Positions 9,785-19,174 of a stretch of DNA of 64,000 nucleotides are shown here, one piece after another (position 1 is the first letter of the stretch; the number at the start of each line of letters is the position of its first letter). Origin of the DNA: CTSoil-043 sp963821235. GTDB lineage: Bacteria > Chloroflexota > Limnocylindria > Limnocylindrales > CSP1-4. The stretch is taken from assembly GCA_963821235.1 (NCBI GenBank), contig CAWGCS010000001.1:1-64000 (forward strand), read 5' to 3'. Both the position numbers and the translations under genes were made by a program. The notes under the pieces are model-generated. The model did not search any database. It saw only the letters and a list, made by a program, of their open reading frames with translations, and was not told where the DNA came from.

Positions 9785-9789
9785 GGTCA

Positions 9790-10882
9790 CTAGCTGCCGA
9801 TCGCGCCGAGCTCGGCCTCGGTCGAGCGTGCAGACGGCCACGCTCGTGAAGACGCCGTCGATGTCGTCGGGGTCGTAGAACGCGTGGCCGGTCAGCACGA
9901 CGATCGTGTTCCCGCCGACCTCGCCCTCGGTCCGGGTGTAGTAGCGCAGGGGCATCGTGATCGTCCAGCGAGTAGGGCGTGGGCGGGCTGTCCTCGGCCA
10001 GCGCCGTTGACTCGAAGACGAACCGGACGTAGCGGTTGACCGCCGTCGTCGCTCATCCAGGCGTCGGACTCGGAGCCGATGCCGACGATGTCCGCCGTCT
10101 TGGCGAACGTGCACTCCAGCTCGATCGTCCGCGCGCCGGGGCCATAGGCGTCGACGTCGAACGACTTGGTCGCCGTTGGCCCACCGCTTCTGGTCGATCT
10201 CCTGGCGACAGTCGCAGGGTGAACGAGTGGAGCGCGTCGCTGATCTGGCCCGCGGCGAGACCGGCGACCGGTCGAGCGATGTAGATCGCGCCGTCCTTGA
10301 GGTAGACGATCTCGTCGGTCGTGTCGACGCTGAGGCCGGCCGTCGGGACCGCCGGGCTGTCCGGGCTGTCGGTCGAGCCAGACGAGGCCACCGATCCGAA
10401 CATCCAGCCCATCGATGTCGTGATCGGGCCGAGCCCTTCCGGGCCCGTGAATCTCGAGGGTCTCGCAGCATCCCGTCGCCGAGCTGGTACCAGTCGGTCA
10501 GGACGTCGTCGCCGAACTCGTAGGTGAAGACGTCCGGGTCGTCGACCGTGAGCGAGGCCGGCGTCGTGCGTCCACGTCTGCGCCGTCCCGGTCGCGGACG
10601 GGACCTCGCGCGCCGCCGAAGAAGCGCGCACATGAGGATCGGGATCGTGGTTGTACGCGAGCGCCGGGATCGGTGAGCGGGGCCGTGAGGACCGGAGCGC
10701 CGCGAGTCGGCGGGGCGACGAGGTCGCGCGAGCCGACGTCGATGTCCGGGATCGGTCCACGCGAGGTCGACGTCGGGGACGCCCTTGAAGGGGTAGGCGC
10801 GCGTCGCCGCGACCTTCGTCCCGAAGGCGGCCTGGCGTCCGAACTGGTGCTTGCGAAGGCGGACGAAGCCTGCGATTGGCAT
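9790..10882 (-). CDS. Major tail (tube) protein, many frame breaks
   Basis: ATG 10882 starts MPIAGFVRLRKHQFGRQ. By following the frame with coding character, continuous homology-like text is recovered: DVDLAWTDPDIDVGSRD, AAPV/LTDPALAYNHDPILM, TWTHDAASLTVDDPDVFTYEFGDD, LGDGMLETLEITGPEGLGP, then a clean 235 bp stretch, RLSQEIDQKRWANGD, SFDVDAYGPGARTIELECTF and VNRYVRFVFESTALAEDSPPTPYSLD, ending at TAG 9790-9792. At least ten single-base insertions are needed, for example near 10749, 10667, 10642, 10560, 10467, 10452, 10206 and 10170. The tail-tube assignment rests on gene order and on resemblance to siphovirus tube proteins. Confidence 0.6.
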
Positions 10883-10954
10883 TGCGTGGTCTCCTGTTCG
10901 TGCTCGTGAGTGCGCCTACCGACCGGCGCTCGGTCGCGGAGATCGCCGCAGTCG

Positions 10955-11390
10955 TCAGCCCAGGGCAAGGCCCTCCACCGTGATCTGCGTCGCGTAGTAG
11001 ACGTTCTGCTGCTCGGGCGGCATCCAGTCGGGGACGTAGTTCGGGAGATCCTCGGTCGCCGTCACGCGCGACGAGCGTGTTGGCGCCCGCCGCGTGGTAG
11101 CGCGCTGTCTACCCAGTCGAGGAAGCCGTCCACGAAGGCGTCCTTCTGGTCGGCCGCCTCCTTGCGAGTCGAAGATGCCATGGATGACCACGACCACTCG
11201 ACCACCGGCGGCCGCTGGCGAAGGGTGATCCCGACGTAGTCGATCGACTCGCGGATGAGGTCGACGAACCCGGTCGGCGGGTTGATGCTCCGCGGCCGGC
11301 CGGGTAGACCTGCAACTTGACCCCGGCGGCCGCGGCGTAGTCCGTCAGGAGCGTGACGCTGGCGGCGCGGAGGTCGGCCTGGAGGCCCAT
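10955..11390 (-). CDS. Head-tail joining / tail completion protein (frame broken)
   Basis: ATG 11390 opens MGLQADLRAASVTLLTDYAAAAGVKLQVYP. After shifts, NPPTGFVDLIRESIDYVG and KDAFVDGFLDWVD follow, and the last part, TATEDLPNYVPDWMPPEQQ, reads cleanly to 10955. The gene lies between the HK97 gp10-like gene and the major tail protein, and its start overlaps the previous stop. By order it is the tail terminator or completion protein, about 140 residues. 72 bp separate it from the major tail protein gene. Confidence 0.5.
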
Positions 11391-11842
11391 CACGCGGCCC
11401 CGTTCCAGGCCTTGATGACCTTCGTCGCCAATGGGGTTGCGGGCGCAGCGCCTCACGGGCGGCAGTCGCCCGGAAGGGCCGGGCGCGTAGCCGGGGTGCG
11501 GCTTGCGGCCTTCCGGGCGAAGATCGTCCGGCCTTGCTTGGCCGCTCGCGCCACGGTGCGACTGGCGATGGGCCAGCGAGTGCGGCTTGACGCCCGCGTC
11601 CACGAAGTACGCGGTGTAGTGGGCGACGACGATCGCCTTGCGCTTGCGTCGAGGTCTTGCGCCGGATCGACGCCGGGTAGCGGCCGGTGCTCCAGCTGGG
11701 AGCTGCCGGCCGCCGGCACGCGAGGCTTCGCGAGGGTCACGGCGGCCTCGTCGGCCCACTCGCTTGCCGGCCGGCTTGAAGACGTCCTGGCGCAGCGCCT
11801 TCAGCCGGGCCTGGAGCTGGTCGGCGCCCTGCAGGCGCTCAT
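11390..11842 (-). CDS. HK97 gp10-like head-tail connector (frame broken)
   Basis: Starts at ATG 11842 in an ATGA overlap with the preceding connector. The recoverable text is LQGADQLQARLKALRQDVFKPAGK, followed by KAIVVAHYTAYFVDAGVKPH and GRTIFARKAA in separate frames, which is the layout of the HK97 gp10-like family. It ends overlapping the next start at 11390. The very first codons need a net change opposite in sign to most other lesions here, so the exact start is uncertain. Confidence 0.5.
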
Positions 11843-12137
11843 CCGACGCCGAACGTCCGGCGGTGGCCGAAGAGGAGCCGCTGATAGGTCGGGTCGGAGG
11901 CAGCGGTGGCCGCCGCCTCCGGCCGGAGGGCGAGCAACTCCGCCATGCGGAGCGCCGCCTGGGCGAGCGATGTCGCTCGGTTCGTCGGCGTACTCGACCC
12001 AGTCGCCGACGTCGAGCTTCACCCGAGAGATGGCGGAGGCCAGAACGCGGTCGAGCGTCACGATGACGGATCGTCTTCCGCGTAGTCTCCGGACGTGACG
12101 TCGAGGATCTCGCGTGAGCTCGTCGCGTTCCGGCCAT
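11839..12137 (-). CDS. Head-tail connector (gp6-like), frame broken
   Basis: ATG 12137. Removing one G from CCGG gives MAERDELTREILDVTSGDYAEDDPS, then VIVTLDRVLASAISRVKLDVGDWVEYADEPSDIA and a helical C-terminus ending at TGA 11839-11841 (about 97 residues). Small acidic helical proteins directly after the capsid gene are usually the gp6-like DNA-packaging adaptor. The gap to the capsid stop is 15 bp. Confidence 0.5.
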
Positions 12138-12152
12138 GCAGCCAGTCTGGGC

Positions 12153-13294
12153 CTACGAGGCGATCCCGTAGGCGGTGAACGCCGTCGGGTACATCGGGGC
12201 GAACCAGAGGATGCCCACCAGCGCCACGTCGCGGCCGGCCTTCGCCGGGACGTCGACCTGGAGCGTGTAGGTGCCGTCCTCCGTCCAGCCGAAGCCGGAC
12301 GACGGACCGACGAGGACGTCGACGCCGCGGTCCGTCGAGCGCCGGGACCCACACCGGCTTGAGGCCGGAGATCGTGCCGCCGGTCCCCACACCGGCCGTG
12401 AAGCCGGCCTGGATGGACGAGTAGAGCGGCGCGTTGGTCGTGCTCGAGTTCTTGGCGTCGATGAACGCGCCGACGGCCGCGGAGCTCGAGCCACATCGTG
12501 TTGATGGGCTTCTGGACCGCGGCGCCCGCGGACCAGGCGTCGCCGAGGACGAGGTTCTCGGGGTCGAGCGTCCCGCCGTCGTTCACGCCACCGGGCGTCG
12601 CCGACGAGGGCGACGAGCGTCGCGAGGGCCTCGGCCTCGGCAGTTCGACCCCGTAGGCCTCGGCGAGAAGCTCGAGGTACAGGGACAGGTACGAGGGCGA
12701 GGAGCGCTTGAGGAGCTGGAGGCCGATGTCGCCGCCGCCCGCGATCGTCACGGCGTCGTAACTGACGTTCGTGATCGAGGTCGTGGTGCTGGTGATCTCG
12801 GACTTCTCGGGGTTGGACTCGTCGCCGTAGACCGCCTGCACGCCCGCAGTCGGGCGGGTGACGATCTTCGGGACCACGAGCGACATCCCGGCGGCCGGGA
12901 GGTCGAGCTTGCGCGGTGCTCTGGAGGAACGGCCGGCGACGGGTCGATGACGCCGATGATCTCCGTCAGGTAGGCGTCCGGCACGACGCCGACGTTGTCC
13001 GACGTGACGAGGTCGGCGAGCGCGCGCATCTGGAGGTCGTTGACGTGCTCGCCCGACAGCATCCGGATGACGGCGCTCATCCAGTCGCCGCGCTTGGCGA
13101 ACGGCGTCGGACTCCGTGTCGCACGTCGGGACGGTGAAGTTGGCCCGCGACCGCTCCTCGAACTGCGCGAAGCGCTCCGCGATCCGGCTCCTCGAGGGCC
13201 GTGAGCGACGTCGTGACCGGCGTCATGTCGATGACCGGGGCCGGGGTCTCGGGGGTGGTGACGCCCCGGCGACCGGGGCCTCCTGGTCTGCCAT
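12153..13294 (-). CDS. HK97-fold major capsid protein (frame broken)
   Basis: ATG 13294 (MADQEAPVAGASPPP). Capsid-type text is recovered across frames: MSAVIRMLSGEHVNDLQMRALADLVTSDN, MSLVVPKIVTRPTAGVQ, a long clean stretch (ITSTTTSITNVSYDAVTIAGGGDIGLQLLKRS), LDPENLVLGDAW, QKPINTMWL and finally FGWTEDGTYTLQVDVPAKAGRDVALVG, ending YGIAS at 12153. This is the pattern of HK97-like major capsid proteins: a C-terminal P-domain containing PVWVPALDG and a core beginning near the SLVVPKI segment. The length corrected for insertions is about 370-375 residues. It lies directly after the head protease. Confidence 0.7.
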
Positions 13295-14130
13295 TGGGGC
13301 GGTTCCTTCTTGTCTCGCGAACTGACGAGGACCTCGGCCCGTGGTAGTAGGGCGCGTAGGTCGTGGCGACTCCCTTGAGCGCCGACGCGGGTCAGTTCGG
13401 TGACGCGCTGCCGTTGCGGTAGCCAACCTGCCCTTCAGTCTCGCGCGAGGGTCGTATTCGATCGACACGTGGCGCGTGACGCCGTCGGCGGCGAGGGTCA
13501 GGGCCTCGTCGCCGCGCTGCGTCTTGGAGACGCGGAAGACCATGTGCGCGCCGTCGTCGCGTTCGTCGAGGACGATGCCGCGACCGACCGGCCGGCCGTC
13601 ATGCCCGAGCCGGAGGACGACGGCCTGGGATCGACGTGGCCGAACGATCCGCGCCGGAACGACTCGAGCCCGATGGGCGTGTCGACGACCGTGTCCCAGG
13701 GGGCGATGATCGCGCCGAGCTCGCGCTCCTCTCGACGCTGCGGACCTCCAGCTCGCCGATCGGCGATCTCGGTCACGACGAGGTCCTCGACAGGCTGCGG
13801 CCTCGGGCTCTGCCTCGTTCCTCGATGCCGGGCGGCATCGACCGCCGCATCCATTTCCGGGTGGGCCATGCGCCAGGCGGCCCGAACGCAGGCGACCGCG
13901 GCCCGGGCGTTCGCTGTCGGGAATGTCTACCTGCTGCCCGCGGAACCCTCCGGCGCCAAGGGCCGCCGCAGCGGCGCCCACGATGGCCGAGTCGGGGTCA
14001 CCGCCGGGGTCGAGGTGACGCGGAGCTTCCAAGTCGAGACGACCTCGGGATCGCCGACGTAGCAGTAGTCGCCCGCGGGAACTCGACGCCGTCCTCCGTC
14101 TTCGTCGCCAACGCAAAGGGCCTCCACCAC
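13290..14130 (-). CDS. Head maturation protease (S78-like), frame broken; boundaries approximate
   Basis: Segments recovered in order: TKTEDGVEFPAGDYCYVGDPE and STWKLRVTSTP (N-terminal domain common in phage proteases), IVGAAAAALG with GFRGQQVDIPDSERP, then the protease core IIAPWDTVVDTPIGLESFRRGSFGHVDPR, LGHDGRPVGRG, MVFRVSKTQRGDEALTLAADGV and VSIEYDPRARLK, and finally RVTELTRVG, GVATTYAPYYHG and EVLVSSRDKKEPP running into the capsid start. The GH...PVGR and FRVS..GDEAL blocks are typical of prohead proteases. At least six single-base insertions break it. The exact start is unclear. Confidence 0.55.
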
Positions 14131-14229
14131 CGCGCTCTTTGCGGACTGTTCCGCGCGGGTGGAGGCCGACGATGACGGGACTGCGCACTGTGGGCGACGG
14201 CCCGACGGCTATTCGATTGCGTACACCAT

Positions 14230-14249
14230 ACGCCTCCGTCAAGAGGCGT
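14230..14249 (-). terminator. Hairpin just after the glycerophosphotransferase-like gene
   Basis: ACGCCTC (14230-14236), six-base loop, GAGGCGT (14243-14249) immediately follow the TAG stop at 14250-14252 on the minus strand. There is no U tract, so this is a weak terminator or a processing structure separating the glycan cassette from the head genes. Confidence 0.35.
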
Positions 14250-15249
14250 CTAGCGGATGCGGTGCGGCCGCTGCAAACGGTCGGGGATCGGCGCCGTCGC
14301 CCAGTCGACGAGCGCAGCCGCCGCCAGCGCGGCCCCACCGTGGAGCGGCTGGTAGACGATCCGCAGGGCGGACTCGCGGGCGGCCTTGACTTCGGGCGGG
14401 TCCTCGATCGCCCGCTCGATGGCGGCGCCAAGACGCAGGGGATCGTCGACGTTGACGCCAATCTCGGCAGCCGCCCAGAAGCGGAGGCCGTGCTCCACGT
14501 TACGCCGGTAGGCTGGTTGGTTGAGCACGACCACGGGACGGCCCGTGGCGGCGAACTCAAACAGGGACGAGCTGTTGTCGCAGGCATAGACGTCGGCCCG
14601 CCGCAGGATCTCACCGAACGACGGCACGACCTCGATGTTCAGCCGCTGGTAGCAGCGCCCGATCTTGAACATCTCGCGGGGATGGGCGTGGCCGATCACC
14701 CGGCGGTGGCGCGAGAGCAGGGCGATCGCCCGCTCGTAGGCTGCCACGCCGACTGACGTCTCGGTGCGATCGTCTTGCTGTCCCAGTGGAACGAGAAGGC
14801 GATCACCGGCTGGTCGTGGCCAGGTCCTTCGTCGGCAGCGTGTCGAGCTTCGGGCAGCCGACGATCTCGACGCGAGCCTTCGGGTACGCAGCCCTCGTCC
14901 TCGCCGCCGCCGTTTCGTTCGGAACAAGGAACAGAGACGCCTCGCCCTGTCCGCGGCCGCCGGGGTACGCCGGGTGATCGTTCCAGTAGCTCTGGCCAGC
15001 GCCGTGCTGACCGAGGGCGATCATCGTCCGACCCGCGGATGCGCGCCGCGCGATAGTCGCCGTAGGAGACGGTGAGGATCGGGCGAGGCTGCCGTCCATC
15101 CGGCCGAGAGTCACGCCAGGCAAGCCCTCCGCGGCCTCCGACGAGCGGGCCGAGACGTAGAACCGTCCGCGCGCCTCGGGTGGCAGGGCCAGCCAGATCG
15201 GGCGGAGGTGGTCGACGTACCACGGCCAGGAGGCGAGGACATCGATCAT
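14250..15249 (-). CDS. CDP-glycerol glycerophosphotransferase-like glycan enzyme (frame broken)
   Basis: ATG 15249 starts MIDVLASWPWYVDHLRPIW. After shifts there follow RPILTVSYGDYRAARIRG, TMIALGQHGAGQSYWNDHPAYPGG, FLVPNETAAARTRAAYP and, in a clean 600 bp stretch, RRVIGHAHPREMF, ADVYACDNSSSLFEFAATGRPVVVLNQP and LRFW. The GQHGAGQSYWND and DNSSSLFEFAATGRPVVVLN blocks match the CDP-glycerol:poly(glycerophosphate) transferase / GT-B fold. It makes or extends a phosphodiester-linked glycan in that family; the substrate here is unknown. It is the last gene of a four-gene sugar cassette embedded between portal and head protease. Confidence 0.6.
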
Positions 15250-15255
15250 GGGGCG

Positions 15256-15261
15256 TACAAT
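15256..15261 (+). promoter_or_regulatory. Candidate -10 element TACAAT
   Basis: TACAAT lies in the 98 bp divergent gap between the minus-strand glycan gene (start 15249) and the plus-strand gene at 15348. No good -35 is seen. It would give a leader of about 80 nt containing a small CGGCT/AGCCG hairpin. Confidence 0.3.
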
Positions 15262-15347
15262 CCGGGAAGCGGCTGTTCAGGAGCCGTCTTCTCATGCCCC
15301 GCTTGCGGCCTGAACCCGTGAGCGGGGCGACCCGTCTGGAGGACGGA

Positions 15348-15752
15348 ATGAGTGACTTCGATGAGAAGCCGGTCACCTACCGCACGCGAATTGTCGGGGG
15401 GGTGTCGGTCCCCTATCTCACGGACGAGGATGCCGAACGCCTCCGACGGATGATGGCGCCGCCGGAACCGGACATGGTCCTCGACTGCGAGCACGGCGCC
15501 GCGTTGACCGATCCCTGCGCCGCCTGCGGCCGGGCAACGCTCGACGCGGCATGGGCCGAAGCTCAGTCCATTGCGCGGGCGAAGCGGCGTGAGGTCGTTT
15601 CCCTCGTGCTCGATCCCGTCGCGTGGTGGGCTAGGGCAGACTACGGTCCCGGTGATCCGTGGAATGATGAGACTCCCGGTCTTGTGGAAGCGGCCGGTCC
15701 TACGCCTACTGCCGCGCTCCTCGCTCTCGTCGCGATCTTGGAGTCGTCCTAG
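15348..15752 (+). CDS. Hypothetical 134-residue protein on the opposite strand
   Basis: ATG 15348 is preceded by a good ribosome binding site (GGAGG, 7 bp away). The frame is clean in a neighbourhood where most frames are broken. The protein is acidic at its N-terminus and has a possible metal site, CEHGAALTDPCAACG (about residues 47-61), then a helical region. No family is recognised. It is transcribed against the surrounding phage genes, which suggests a moron expressed from its own promoter (TACAAT at 15256). Confidence 0.55.
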   Translation: MSDFDEKPVTYRTRIVGGVSVPYLTDEDAERLRRMMAPPEPDMVLDCEHGAALTDPCAACGRATLDAAWAEAQSIARAKRREVVSLVLDPVAWWARADYGPGDPWNDETPGLVEAAGPTPTAALLALVAILESS

Positions 15753-15823
15753 CTCGGTCATCGCAGCGTTCCTACGAGACGACGGAGTTCGCGCTGGCGA
15801 TCCTCCATCGGCCGACCGCGGCG

Positions 15824-16454
15824 TCAGTCGCTCGACGCCCGGGACTTGATCCGCTCCCCGAAGGCGGAGGCGTAGTCGGGAACTTGAACAGGCCACCATG
15901 CACGTCCGGGTGCGGTTCGAGCACGTGCGGGATGCCGAGGGCATCGGCGGCGATCAGGGCATGGAGGCTGGACGAGTAGACGATGTCCGCCGCGGCGATG
16001 GCGCCGAGGATGCGGGCCGGATCGGACGTGATCGGCATGACCATCGCTCGCGGGTGGCGGGCTGCGATCTCGTGGTCCACCGTGTGCGGGACGACAAGCG
16101 CGCCGACCGGGCGCCATCTGGGTCGCGGCAGGTCGGACACGAGGATGCCGAGGTCGCCGAGCGGCGACCGAAGACGGCAGGCCACAGGCCCGCCGGGTGA
16201 GCGCTACCGCGGACGGCGAGGACGCGGGCGCGCGAGAGGTCCTTGTGCATCCCGGCGCGAATGAAGCCGGTGCCCAGCACGATCCCGCGCCAGCCGTTGG
16301 GGACCTTGGAGAGGATGGAGCCGACGGTGATGATCTCGGCCGTCGCCGGCGAGGCCCACGTGACCGGGATGCCGTAGTGGCGCAGGAGGATCGGGCCGAG
16401 CTGGTCGCCGAAGTTGTGGCCGCCACCGCACGTCGCGCACCAGTTGAGCCTCAC
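15824..16454 (-). CDS. Polysaccharide pyruvyl transferase family protein (two frame breaks)
   Basis: GTG 16454 overlaps the methyltransferase stop. It begins RLNWCATCGGGHNFGDQLGPILLRHYGIPVTW, the hallmark N-terminus (N-FGDxLGP) of the pyruvyl transferase family, followed by VGSILSKVPNGWRGIVLGTGFI. After a shift near 16200 it continues GDLGILVSDLP, VVPHTVDHEIAARHP, MPITSDPARILGAIAAADIVYSSSLHALIAADALGIPHV. After a second shift near 15860 it ends DYASAFGERI at 15824. SSLHALIAADALGIP is the conserved C-terminal sugar-nucleotide fold motif. The enzyme would add ketal pyruvate to a glycan. Confidence 0.7.
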
Positions 16455-16903
16455 GAGAGGCGCCACACCACCTGTGGCCGGAGGTGCGGCGTCCGCCAGG
16501 TGGTCGCGACCTCCGACGTGAAGCCGGCCCGGTCGGCGAGCTCCGCAAGCTGCTCCTGCGTCAGGAAGTTCCACGACGGATCGCGCATCTTGGGGTCGTG
16601 GACGTAGGTCACGATCGCCAGCGGGGCGAGCTCGTGCAGGTGGCGGAGCACCGCGGCCGGGTGGCGGGCGTACTCGAGGACCCCGGCCATGACCGCCACG
16701 TCCCACCGCCCCTCCGGCCAGCGGCCCCGGTTCATGTCGAACTCCGGGAGGTCGACGCCGGTGTAGGTGCAGCCCTCCGGCAGGTGCGTCCGCAGCCCGC
16801 CGGCCCCGGCGCCGAGGTCGATGACGGACGAGCCGGGCGGGACCAGCGACCCGACCACGGCGGACCGCCCCGGCCAGCGGTCGGTCACTCCCAGCCAACG
16901 CAT
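16451..16903 (-). CDS. Class I SAM-dependent methyltransferase
   Basis: 150 residues from ATG 16903 (a ribosome binding site GGGGAGG precedes it; a GTG at 16918 is an alternative). Motif I is VIDLGAGAGGLRTHL (about residues 27-41), motif II is TYTGVDLPEFD and motif IV region is WDVAVMAGVLEYARHP. It is short for the fold, with a minimal cap region. Between a glycosyltransferase and a pyruvyl transferase, with overlapping or adjacent ends, it most likely methylates a sugar or glycan intermediate. The frame is intact. Confidence 0.7.
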   Translation of the reverse strand: MRWLGVTDRWPGRSAVVGSLVPPGSSVIDLGAGAGGLRTHLPEGCTYTGVDLPEFDMNRGRWPEGRWDVAVMAGVLEYARHPAAVLRHLHELAPLAIVTYVHDPKMRDPSWNFLTQEQLAELADRAGFTSEVATTWRTPHLRPQVVWRLS

Positions 16904-16905
16904 GC

Positions 16906-17815
16906 TCAGCCTCCCCACGCGATCCTCAGCGCCTTCCAGTCAACGGGGAACGTGGCGCGCACGGCCGAGCTGATCGGGCGCTCGGCGCGTTTGTACCCCG
17001 AGATCGTGTCGCGGTGGCGGACCCACAGCCAGCCCCACCGTTCGTCGACCGTGACGATCGGGGCGGCGCGGTCGCACTTGGCGTGGCCGTAGTCGTACAC
17101 GCAGGTGTCGTCGCCGGGTGGCGTGACGAGGGTGTGCATTGCGTTGCGCGGGTGGCGGACGTCGGCATAGAGCCCGCGCCAGACGCGGACGCCCTTGGGA
17201 AGCATGAGGATCGTCCGCTTCGTGATCGGCCGCGAGGCTGCCTGATAGCGGGCGAGAGCGTCCGGGGCCAGCCCGTCGTCATCGTCGAGGCGGGTCATCA
17301 GGACCCGGTCGGAACGGTCGCCGATGACCTCGCGCCACGGTGCCCGGTAGGCGGCCGCGGCGATCCGCTGGACGGTCGTGGTGCTGGCGCTGTGCGTGTC
17401 CCACGGGGCGGCCTTCGGTGAGCCCGGTGGCGTCCACGCGAGCGGCACGAAGTGCGGGGCGGCCGCGGCGTAGACCTCGCAGCGCTCAGCGGAAGAGCGG
17501 GTCGCGGCGGTCGAGGAGGACGACCCACGTCCAGACCCTCGTCGTCTGGGCGGCCATGAGCCGCGCCGTGACGGCCTTCGTGACGGCGAGACGGCGGCGG
17601 TTCGCTTCGATGCTCCACGCGGGCCCGTAGGCCGAACGGGTCAGGACGAAGTGTCTCAACGCGGCGAGCCGTAGCCGATGGGCCGGGCGTGCGGCTTCTC
17701 GGGGGGCCGGTGGACGTACGAACTTCCGCCAGCCGTGACGCGCCTCCGGGTCAGGCACGACGAGCCGACCGAGGTCCTCGTCGTCTTCGTCCATGCGTCT
17801 CGTCGGGTGTCTCAT
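16906..17815 (-). CDS. Putative rhamnosyltransferase-type glycosyltransferase (one insertion)
   Basis: ATG 17815 overlaps the portal stop (ATGA). The first half reads RHFVLTRSAYGPAWSIEANRRRL and TTRVWTWVVLLDRRDPLFR. One extra base near 17480-17487 creates a false stop; skipping it gives ERCEVYAAAAPHFVPLAWTPPG, followed by VLMTRLDDDDGLAPDALARYQ and a clean C-terminus to 16906. The LLDRRDP and RLDDDDGLAPD blocks (DXD-like metal site) match the putative rhamnosyl transferase family. Corrected length is about 302 residues. It is the first gene of the sugar cassette. Confidence 0.7.
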
Positions 17816-19174
17816 GCGACGGCGGCGGGATACGCCTTCCCGCATCGCGGACACGTCCCGAGGAACCGGCCGCCCTCGGCGAGGAGCTTGCCGCAGGCCG
17901 TCAGGCGCCCCCGGAGGAGGCGCATCCCGTCGCAGCGGACTACGTCTGGCGCCCGGTTCTGGAGCGGCGCCGGGATGGCGGTCGGCGGGGAGGCGGGAAT
18001 GGGCGCCCTCTCGACGTCGCCGGGGATCAGGCCCTCACGCCGGCGTGCGAATGCCGCGGCTTCCTCCGGTCCGATCACGCCCACGGCCTTCTCGTAGACC
18101 TCCCAGCGGGTCTTCTCGTCGGCACGCTGGAGGCCGTCGACGGCGAAGCGAGCCACGATCGAACGCGGCAGGAGATCGGTGAGCGCCTGTTCGATCGGCT
18201 CCAGGTAGTTGGTGCGAGGCGAGCCTGCGCACGAAGCCGATCCACACCTCGGCGAGGTTCTGGTACGTCAGCGACGACCCCGTGCTCGCGTATTCCATGA
18301 GCGAGCCGGGGATGCCGAACATGCGGGCGGCGTCGCCGTTCTGGTGCTCGCGGGAGTCCAGCATCTGCGGCGCCCTGCGGATTGACGTTGATCTCCTTCG
18401 TCGTGATCGCGCCCGTCGTGACCTGCGGCATGTTCGCCGGGTTGGCGATCCACTGGTTCTTGAGGGCCGTCGACTTCCTCGGCGCTCAGCTCGACATCGG
18501 AGTGCAGCTCGATCGAGGGGTAGCCCCCGCCGGCGTAGAAGTTGGCGGCCCACTCCTGCGCCTCGACCGACACCGAGGACGCAGCCCCGGCGAGCTGGAG
18601 CGGACCGATGCCGCGGAGGCTGAAGCGGTGCTCCGCGAAGGTAGAACACGTGGACGAAGTCGCCGGTCGGGTTGGCGGGCGAGTAGCGCGTGCCCTGGAT
18701 GGTGCCCCACGTGTAGATCGGCAAGAGCCGGTTGCGCGGGTTGTCTTCGACCTTCAGCTCGTGAAGCGGGACCACGATCAGCGAGGCTGCCAGACCGTTG
18801 CGGTCGCGGGCTGCGATCCACAGGACCGTCTCGCCGCGGGTCGCCATCGCCCAGGCCGCGTCGCTGTAGAACTGTTCGGGCGTGGAGAACGGATCGGGGC
18901 GGATGAGAACGCGCGGAGTCTCGGCCATGAGATTGCCGTCCTGGTAGCCCTCGAGGGACAGCGAGCCGACGGAGTTCGTGATCAACGTCACGGCCCGCTG
19001 AATGGCCGGCACGCCGAGGGCTTCCTTGATCGAGGGCAAGCGCCACGGTCGGGGCTTGGCCTGGATGGCGGCGAGCTGCGTGGCGAGATCGGAGGTCGGA
19101 TCGAACGTGTCGATGGACCGCTCCTGCATCGGCTCGATCGCGAGGAAACGGCTGACGGCGTCCCAGAGTCCCAT
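17812..19174 (-). CDS. Phage portal protein (frame broken; zinc-ribbon-like C-terminus)
   Basis: ATG 19174 overlaps the terminase stop. It is clean for about 178 codons (WRLPSIKEALGVPAIQRAVTLITNSVGSLSLEGYQ, typical HK97/SPP1-like portal N-terminus), then has single-base insertions near 18641, 18475, 18370 and 18215. Corrected blocks are FAEHRFSLRGIGPLQLAG, ALKNQWIANPANMPQV, NGDAARMFGIPGSLMEY and TYQNLAEVWIGFVRRLARTNYLEPIEQAL, then DGLQRADEKTRWEVYEKAVG. The protein ends with an unusual cysteine-containing tail (VRCDG...ACGK...CPRCGK, last 45 residues) that looks like a Com-type zinc ribbon, or a small separate gene fused by the frame. Confidence 0.7.

Noticed and set aside
10450..10760. Programmed frameshifting as an explanation for the broken tail genes
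   Set aside because: Shifts are too many, lie in capsid, portal and plus-strand regulator genes as well, and lack slippery sequences.
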